Positions 57,373-64,000 of a stretch of DNA of 64,000 nucleotides are shown here, one piece after another. A program made the translations under genes and the position numbers. The DNA comes from Ceratodon purpureus. Its lineage: Eukaryota > Streptophyta > Bryopsida > Pseudoditrichales > Ditrichaceae. The notes beneath the pieces are model-generated. The model was given only the letters and a program-made list of their open reading frames with translations. It did no database searches and had not been told where the DNA came from. The stretch covers positions 21,490,449 through 21,554,448 of the forward strand of contig CM026424.1 in assembly GCA_014871385.1 (NCBI GenBank), in the 5' to 3' direction. Every line of letters begins with the position of its first letter. Position 1 is the first letter of the stretch.

Positions 57373-59942
57373 ATGTTTAGCTTACCAAGACATCTTACCC
57401 TCGAGACTTCCTCGGAGGCACTTGCGCATATCCACGACTCCAATTCTGCTGAGAACGGTAGCATTGGTTTTGTGAGGACGATGGATATCAGGCCGCTTGA
57501 GACGCATCACTCTCTTGATGAGAGGTCTCTCAACGATATCATTTCTTCGGGTCTATCTTCACCGCGCCCTCCTCGGCAGTTGGAGACGGTCAAAAGCTCC
57601 GAGTGCTTAGAGGCGCTGCTGTCTCCGAGCATTCGATCGTCGACCGGTACTCCTCGTGAACATCATGCTTTTGAGCCTCATCCAATGATTGGGGATGCAT
57701 GGGAGGCATTAAGAAGGTCGATGGTGTTCTTCCGGACCAAGCCGGTGGGAACTATTGCGGCTCTGGATCCGACCGAAGATTCTCTGAATTATAATCAGGT
57801 TTGTTGTCAACGCTTTTCCTCATTTCTTCTCCGCAGGTGTGAATTGGAATCAGTTTCCTGGCTTGCTTTGGAACTGTGTTTGTATTTTCTGCATACATTT
57901 ATATGCAAATTTGAGGAGAAAGCTTACGTATGATCTGATTTCAGGTGTTTGTGAGGGACTTTGTACCCAGTGCTTTGGCATTTCTCATGAATGGGGAGCC
58001 GGAAATAGTAAAAAACTTCTTGTTGAAGACTTTGCGTCTTCAATCTATAGAGAAGCGTATCGACTGTTTCACTTTGGGTGAAGGAGTCATGCCTGCTAGT
58101 TTCAAGGTAAATGTTCTTTCTGGAAACGGTGTATTAATTTCCGTTATTTAAGAGGCTGAATGTCCATCGAGCAATTTTGAGTAAGCGCTTTCTCTTGGAG
58201 CTGGTGTGCTGGGACAAATATTCCTTAGAAAACCGTTGGTGTGTGTTGCCTGTTGATGAAGTTTCATGTAACTTGTTTCTGTACCTTTAGGTTCTTCACG
58301 ATCCTGTTCGCAAAACAGACACGATGATTGCTGATTTTGGGGAGAGTGCGATTGGAAGAGTTGCACCTGTAGATTCTGGTTTTTGGTGGATTATTCTTCT
58401 CCGTGCTTATACGAAATCGACTGGGGATCACACATTAGCAGACATGCCGGACTGCCAAAGGGGAATGAGGCTTATTTTGACTTTATGTCTTGCTGATGGA
58501 TTCGACACTTTCCCAACCCTGCTATGCGCGGACGGCTGCTGTATGGTGGATCGTCGGATGGTATGTGCATCTGAAACTTGTGTGGTGATTCTACCAACAG
58601 ATGCTAGCTTAACTTGTTATTCAAAATACTACACAGATCACTACCTTCTCTTTGATAGTTTGTCTGTGGGCTTGGGGACGTTTACCGTCGATTGAAGGTT
58701 TTAATATTGAAAGAAATGTGTATACTTTTGTAAAGCGTGGATCTGTATCGGCTGATATTCTTATCAAGCTTTTTAATTATTACTTGTCTTTTCTCACAGG
58801 GCATTTATGGTTATCCGATTGAAATTCAGAGCCTGTTTTTTATGGCTTTGCGGTCTGCTAAGAGTCTTATCAAGGCGGAAGGAGAGGGTAAAGAATTTCT
58901 AGAGAGAATTGACAAGCGACTGCACGCCCTAAGCTTCCACATGCGGGAGTACTTTTGGTTGGACCACACACAACTCAACAATATTTACCGTTTCAAAACG
59001 GAGGAATACTCCCACACAGCGGTGAACAAGTTCAATGTCATCCCGGATTCCATTCCGGACTGGATCTTTGACTTTCTGCCGTTGAAGGGTGGTTTCTTTA
59101 TTGGAAATGTTAGTCCTGCCCGGATGGACTTCCGTTGGTTTTCCATCGGCAATTTTATGGCTATTTTGTCCTCCCTTGCAACGTCTGAACAGGCATCTGC
59201 CATTATGGATCTACTCGAAGCTCGGTGGCCAGAGCTTGTTGGTGACATGCCGCTAAAAGTTTCCTACCCTGCTATGGAGGGACATGAGTGGCACATTGTT
59301 ACAGGCTGTGACCCGAAGAATACTAGATGGAGCTATCACAATGCTGGATCTTGGCCAGGTATAGACGTCAACTCCAGTTTTTTTCTCTGATTAAGATCCA
59401 TTGACGTTAATTTCAATTTTGCACTTCTTTCCGTTCCATATCGTACATCTGAAACAATTCATACCATGTTATGAATTAAGTAAGTAAGCAATGCACTATT
59501 TTGAATGGTAAATGTCAGCTTTAGGTCAGTCTCATATCGTATTATCGCCCAAGATAGCCAAATTGTTTTGGAATTCTCGAGGCAAGCTACAGATTATGTG
59601 CCTCGTTTCATCAATACAATGAATTGAACCGGTTTTTGGTGTGCAGTTATTCTTTGGATGCTCACAGCAGCTTGTATCAAGGCGGGAAGGCCTCAAATTG
59701 CAAGACGGGCTATTGAGCAGGTGGAGACTAGATTAGCCAAGGATGGCTGGCCTGAATATTACGATGGCAAGTTGGGTCGATATGTCGGAAAGCAAGCTCG
59801 CAAGTTTCAGACCTGGAGTATTGCTGGATACCTTGTTGCTAAGATGATGTTGGAGGATCCTTCGCACTTGGGGATGATCGGACTTGAAGAGGATAAGAAG
59901 ATGAAACCTTCTCTTACCAGGTCCGCATCATGGACGGCTTAA
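57373..59942 (+). CDS. CINV: Alkaline/neutral invertase, cytosolic type (GH100)
   Basis: Five exons, 57373-57798, 57945-58106, 58291-58560, 58800-59358 and 59647-59942, all with GT-AG borders and intact phase, give 570 residues; Arabidopsis CINV1 has about 551. It splits sucrose into glucose and fructose. The N-terminal 100 residues are variable and Ser-rich but keep [10 protein letters not shown], matching the SFDERSMSEL of CINV1; no plastid or mitochondrial presequence is evident, so cytosolic location is inferred. Core motifs are complete: [70 protein letters not shown] with the presumed catalytic Asp224, [36 protein letters not shown] with the presumed catalytic Glu449, and [17 protein letters not shown]. 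It ends in [13 protein letters not shown], as in other family members. Exon 2 has unusual substitutions ([10 protein letters not shown] where GWEKRIDRFK is usual). Confidence 0.97.
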
Positions 59943-62900
59943 AATCGAGAATTCGCAAACAAACTGCATGAGAAGCTGTATTACTATCCTATCATAAAAA
60001 TTGTAAGTTTGTGGTTGTCAAACCCGGGTGGAAGTGGTCGCAATCAGAAGAAGCTGAGCCAGGAAATTTTGAAGGTGCCAACATGCTTGTCTTCGAACTC
60101 ACTGACGTTTTCGAATTTCTTGACTATTTCTGAACCCGTGGCGGAGTGCTGGTTCATGACATAAGGGAAGGATAATGCAAATTCCTGTACAGAAATCCAA
60201 TCATGGACCCAATCGTGGAAGATGGTGAGAAGGATTATCCTGACTGGTATGCGACTGCCTCGCCATATATGTGTGAAACCCGACAGCCATGGACATTTAG
60301 CTTTCGTGAAGAAGTAACTCCTGTGAGAGTAGCTCCATCCTTTTGCCAGGGGAGGTAGCTTAAAGTTGAAAAAAGGGTGTGTATAATGCCGAATACTGAT
60401 TATCGGACGGTGGACATGGATATAGTTAGAATACAAGAGTAGGGTCTCATTATGAACAGAGCTATAATAGGGCTTGCCGAACTTTGGTTGTAAGCTAGCC
60501 ATCTGGAGGCAAATTCCTAATTTTTATTAACCTGTCATTATTTACTACCTATTTATTGCTGGTGACTATGTACTCCAGAATTTCCAGCTACTTTTGTTTC
60601 AACACTGGATATATGTTCACTTAGGGATAAGTCGTTCACCATTTCTTTTTTTTGGATTAAATAGTCTCTTCGTTTCTTGCACTCTCGGTAGTGATAACGG
60701 TACTTGTCTTCATTTTATTTTATTCTCGTACTTAAATGATCATAGAGGGAATATCTGCTGGATTTTGTCGCTGTTGTTGGTAAAATATTTCTCATAATGT
60801 GTGATCCAACAAAATTTTGTCATTTCCAGTAGGACTGTGGGTATAGCCTTGTAGGCAGTGTGCAAACATGGGTGTAGTACACATACCCGACCAAAATGCT
60901 TTGTGTAGAAATTATTGGTTGTGTCTAGGGTGAAAGGGAGACCGGGATTCTTCCATTTGATTCTGCAGCATACCCTTCATTTTCCAGCTCTTCAAGAGAA
61001 CTTTTCCTTTACTTTAAACATTGGGTATATTTCTGTGATCGCTTATCTCACAATTGAAGGTGCTCTGTTAGTAAATGGATTATGCAGTGTGCACAAGATC
61101 AATGTCTTGGAAGCATCAATTATCATGTAAATACTTCATTTAACTTCTGTACGTACCTCTCATCCCTAAACTCGTGCTTCTGCCCCTAAAGTTATAAAAC
61201 CTTTATTTAGACAATAGTAAATACTTTGAATCTTATAGGAGTTATATTTCAACTCTAGACTTGTGTGGCATGTGACATGTTTTATATGGGATAAATCTGA
61301 AACTCATTAATGTCATTGTTGTATATTTGCCTAAATCAACACCCTCTCTCTTACAAGCATTTCATAGTTTGAAGTACGATCTAGATGCTATTCATGCGCC
61401 ATCCAATTATGCTAATTATTTTCAACGATCTGTGCCACATGTATTGCCTTTCCTTCTATATGATGAAGCTAACTTATCAAAGAACCTATTCCCATCTGCC
61501 TCAAATTGATTGCGAGTACCCAAATGCTTCTTTTCTCTACCCAAATGCTACTTCTCTCTGAGACCACCTTGGGCTCCAAAGGGTTAAAGTTTTGAAGATT
61601 GCAGAAGGTCAAGGCACCTAAAACCGACCAGTTAAGAGATTTTCTAGTAACATTGGAGGTATATAAGTTGAGGGAGATTTTTCCTTGAAGGAGAATTAGG
61701 TTTAAGGAGGAATGCAACTTTAAATGTCATGTTTACTTCAATATTAATTTTACTATGAATTTTGAAAGACATTTTTTGCGTAATACATATAGCCGATAAG
61801 TATTACCAAAAAACTGACCACCATGACATCAAAACTTGATCACTGTGCTACTACCAAAATATTTCCATTTGATTCCTTTTCTGCCAATCATACTTGATAC
61901 TTTCTTCTAGATCTCCCAAGATTTTGAATTTGAAAACTAGTCGGAAATGGAGAACTCTACTGATCAGGTATGGATACCTGATCGGCTATGGGTGCCTTGA
62001 CCTTAGTTCATGCTAGCATTGCTTGCCCTGAAAAGACTTCTCTGCAACCAGCTACACCTCAGAATATTATTATCATGTGAATTTGTGCCCAAGATTCGAA
62101 TTGACTGGCTTTCAGGAGAACATCAGCAAACTTTCCGTGCTTGAACTTGAATTGTTTGTCCGGTCAACAATTTTTGAATGACTGGTTGGAAGTTTCCACA
62201 TGACACTAACTTTCTAGATTTTTAGCTCAAGAAGAGGATATGGAAAATTGCACTAGCAGGCCCGGGCTCTTTTGAAACTGAACCAACTCATGACGAAGTA
62301 TTTCATTTGTGAATATTTCAGCTATGTACATCCTGATGTATTTTGTTCATTTCATTAGGCAGGAGCATGAGGATCAGGTGCTACAGATTTCTCACAGTAA
62401 CGAATTGGTTTGGTTTTTCAGCCCAACACATTTCTCGCTTTTGAAGAGTCACATATATTATGCTCACTTATAAATGGAGACCTGTGCTTCATGATGCAAC
62501 CACTCCACAGATGGCTTGTGACCCATGCCATTCATAATTTTTCACTTTGGAGGGAGCCATAAGAAGGCTGGAATGGGTTGCACTTTCATGTGATGTTCTT
62601 GGTGAAACTTTATTGTGCTTGGGAGTTTTAAACTAAAAGATCAGTTGCAGCCCCACTGCATTTTAACTAGGAGCTTGTGATGTTTGGTAGGAGGTGAGTT
62701 TCCAACCTGCAAGAAAAGCATTGGATGTGACGTCTGGGATTTCTGTACATATATGATTATTTGACGTGAGGTTGAAGAATTGACAACCATATTTGTCATC
62801 AAAATCAATCACATTCATGAACTGTGAAGCACGTGAGAGCCAGAGAAACATGTACAAGGACAACTGCTTGATAGATAATCTTGAAACCTGGGAGTATACA

Positions 62901-63000
62901 AAGGAAAAATGGGTGGAAATGTGGCAAAAACACATTGTAAAACATTTTGAAAAAAATACATTGTAAAAATTATATTTTTAAAAAACATTTGAGAAAGAAG
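59943..63000. other. Downstream intergenic DNA
   Basis: Begins with the invertase 3' UTR. A 152-codon antisense frame with ATG runs over it (60502 to 60044) but is unrecognised. A 22-base near-palindrome lies at 61962-61983 (arms GATCAGGTAT and ATACCTGATC). No gene is supported. Confidence 0.45.
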
Positions 63001-63009
63001 AGGAGGTGT

Positions 63010-63982
63010 TTGTATAGGGAGAGCGTAAGCCCCGAGGTGGGGCAGCCCGAAGTGAACCTTTTTTTCTCCCCAGCCGTCTACTTTTTGAAGGTGCAGTTGA
63101 AGAGCATCCCCTCCGCTTCCATCTCACGCAGAACAATTTGTTTTTCGAAGACCCTTTAGCAAATTGTTGTTTAGCAGCGAATTTTCGTGCTTCTTTTTAT
63201 CATCAATCTTCTCTTGTTTTCATCGACATCATCGGCGAGGCTGCAATGAGTCTCGCTCCACCTCCCTGAAGTGCATCTGCTTGTAATTTCTGCCGAGGTG
63301 CGCATTCCGTGCCCTCTCCCTTAGTCAATTAGGGTTTGAATCTGAGACACTACTTTTGCTTATGATCGCTTTGAATTTGGTCATAGAACCCAAGAAAAAC
63401 GATGTTTCCAATTGTATGTTTTCCTGGTTCTTTGGATTGGATTGAAACTGTAGATCACTTTTGGATCTGGTTGAAATTTGTGAGCTCGGGATGAGACGTG
63501 TGAGCTTACCACATTGGATGTAGCGGATTGATAATTCGCTTGGAACCCTAAAAGTAGTATCGTAGGAGAGAGGATAGAGAATTTGCTCTTGAACTAGAGT
63601 TTTGTAGTTATCTCACAAGAGAATCAGGATAATTCATGATCCTGGTGCGGATCATGTTACTAGTTCGGCCCGAGATGGTTGATGGATTGTTCCAGTTTTT
63701 TTTAGGGTTTGACAATTGCAATCAACGTATTGTTCGTTGGTTTGTGACTTCAAGAATTTTAATTACGAGCAGGTTGATCGGCGACCTGCAATATTCGGAT
63801 CCAGCAGCCATAAGTTTCTTTCTTTTGCGTCTGTAGTGAGCAAGTACGATGTTGCGATGAGTCGATGGTCAGTCAGTACTAACTGAACTTAGATTTTAAC
63901 ATCGTGTATTTATGATCGAGAACGATATTGTGTATTTAGGGTTTCGTTGTTGTGATTGGCAGCATCCGTATAGGGAGTAACC
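63010..63982 (+). other. Probable 5' leader with an intron, gene at right edge
   Basis: A base-balanced leader-like stretch contains a seven-codon upstream frame (63246-63269). A donor GAG-GTGCGC at 63298 and an acceptor TTGGCAG ending at 63962 would define a 665-bp leader intron that begins T/G-rich, followed by a short exon containing the ATG. Confidence 0.4.
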
Positions 63983-64000
63983 ATGGAAGGAGTGACCATG
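63983..64000 (+). CDS. First codons of a gene running off the window
   Basis: ATG in good context (AACCATGG) opens MEGVTM and the window ends. Too short to identify. Confidence 0.3.

Noticed and set aside
60044-60502. 152-codon antisense frame over the invertase 3' UTR
   Set aside because: ATG-started but unrecognised, and overlaps the probable 3' UTR of a certain gene; no independent support.
61962-61983. Terminator- or operator-like palindrome
   Set aside because: A 10-bp arm with a 2-base centre in plant intergenic DNA has no evident role.
1-64000. CRISPR arrays, bacterial operons, organelle DNA
   Set aside because: No spaced identical repeats of CRISPR type, and genes are spliced plant nuclear genes; no organelle genes or rRNA were seen.

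Overview
The window looks like nuclear DNA of a land plant, most likely a bryophyte such as a moss (inference from intergenic composition, intron-poor GC-rich versus intron-rich AT-balanced genes, and divergence of the proteins from flowering-plant forms; the species cannot be fixed from the sequence). Three protein genes are clear, all on the + strand: (1) a secreted glyoxal/galactose-oxidase-like copper radical oxidase, two exons, 15142-16857; (2) a 23-exon gene at 32724-43626 for the plant CCAR1-like nuclear protein known in Arabidopsis as EMB1579 / SHORT ROOT IN SALT MEDIUM 1; (3) a five-exon cytosolic-type alkaline/neutral invertase (GH100), 57373-59942. A fourth gene probably starts at the right edge: a leader exon, a leader intron and an ATG at 63983.

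Layout: 1-213 is a GC-rich edge of unknown nature; 214-10300 is AT-rich intergenic DNA with a palindromic 52-bp tandem repeat, a decayed 24-bp minisatellite, a 397-bp inverted-repeat transposon and a telomere-like tract. 10300-14867 is base-balanced sequence upstream of the oxidase without a recognisable gene. 17245-32050 is mostly AT-rich repeat country: a fold-back, a 739-bp MITE, a TTAA-flanked piggyBac-like MITE family (two bounded members, one truncated copy, one lone end), a 1600-bp non-autonomous CACTA element inside an older dispersed repeat, a Pif1/Helitron-type helicase relic, and a 155-bp almost identical direct repeat pair 4.3 kb apart. 43627-53640 holds a 29-bp inverted repeat pair, a 453-bp MITE with perfect inverted repeats, and long AT-rich stretches. 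53642-57372 looks like the promoter and long, intron-containing leader of the invertase. 59943-63000 is downstream sequence without a recognised gene.

The three genes have no evident joint pathway: one acts in the wall/apoplast, one in nuclear gene regulation and splicing, one in cytosolic sucrose breakdown. What they share is promoter architecture: the EMB1579 and invertase genes both switch from a C/A-rich, G-poor leader to a G/T-rich first intron at the first splice donor. I found no RNA genes, CRISPR arrays or bacterial operons. The most unusual material is among the mobile and repeated DNA, especially the TTAA family and the unexplained 155-bp repeat pair.
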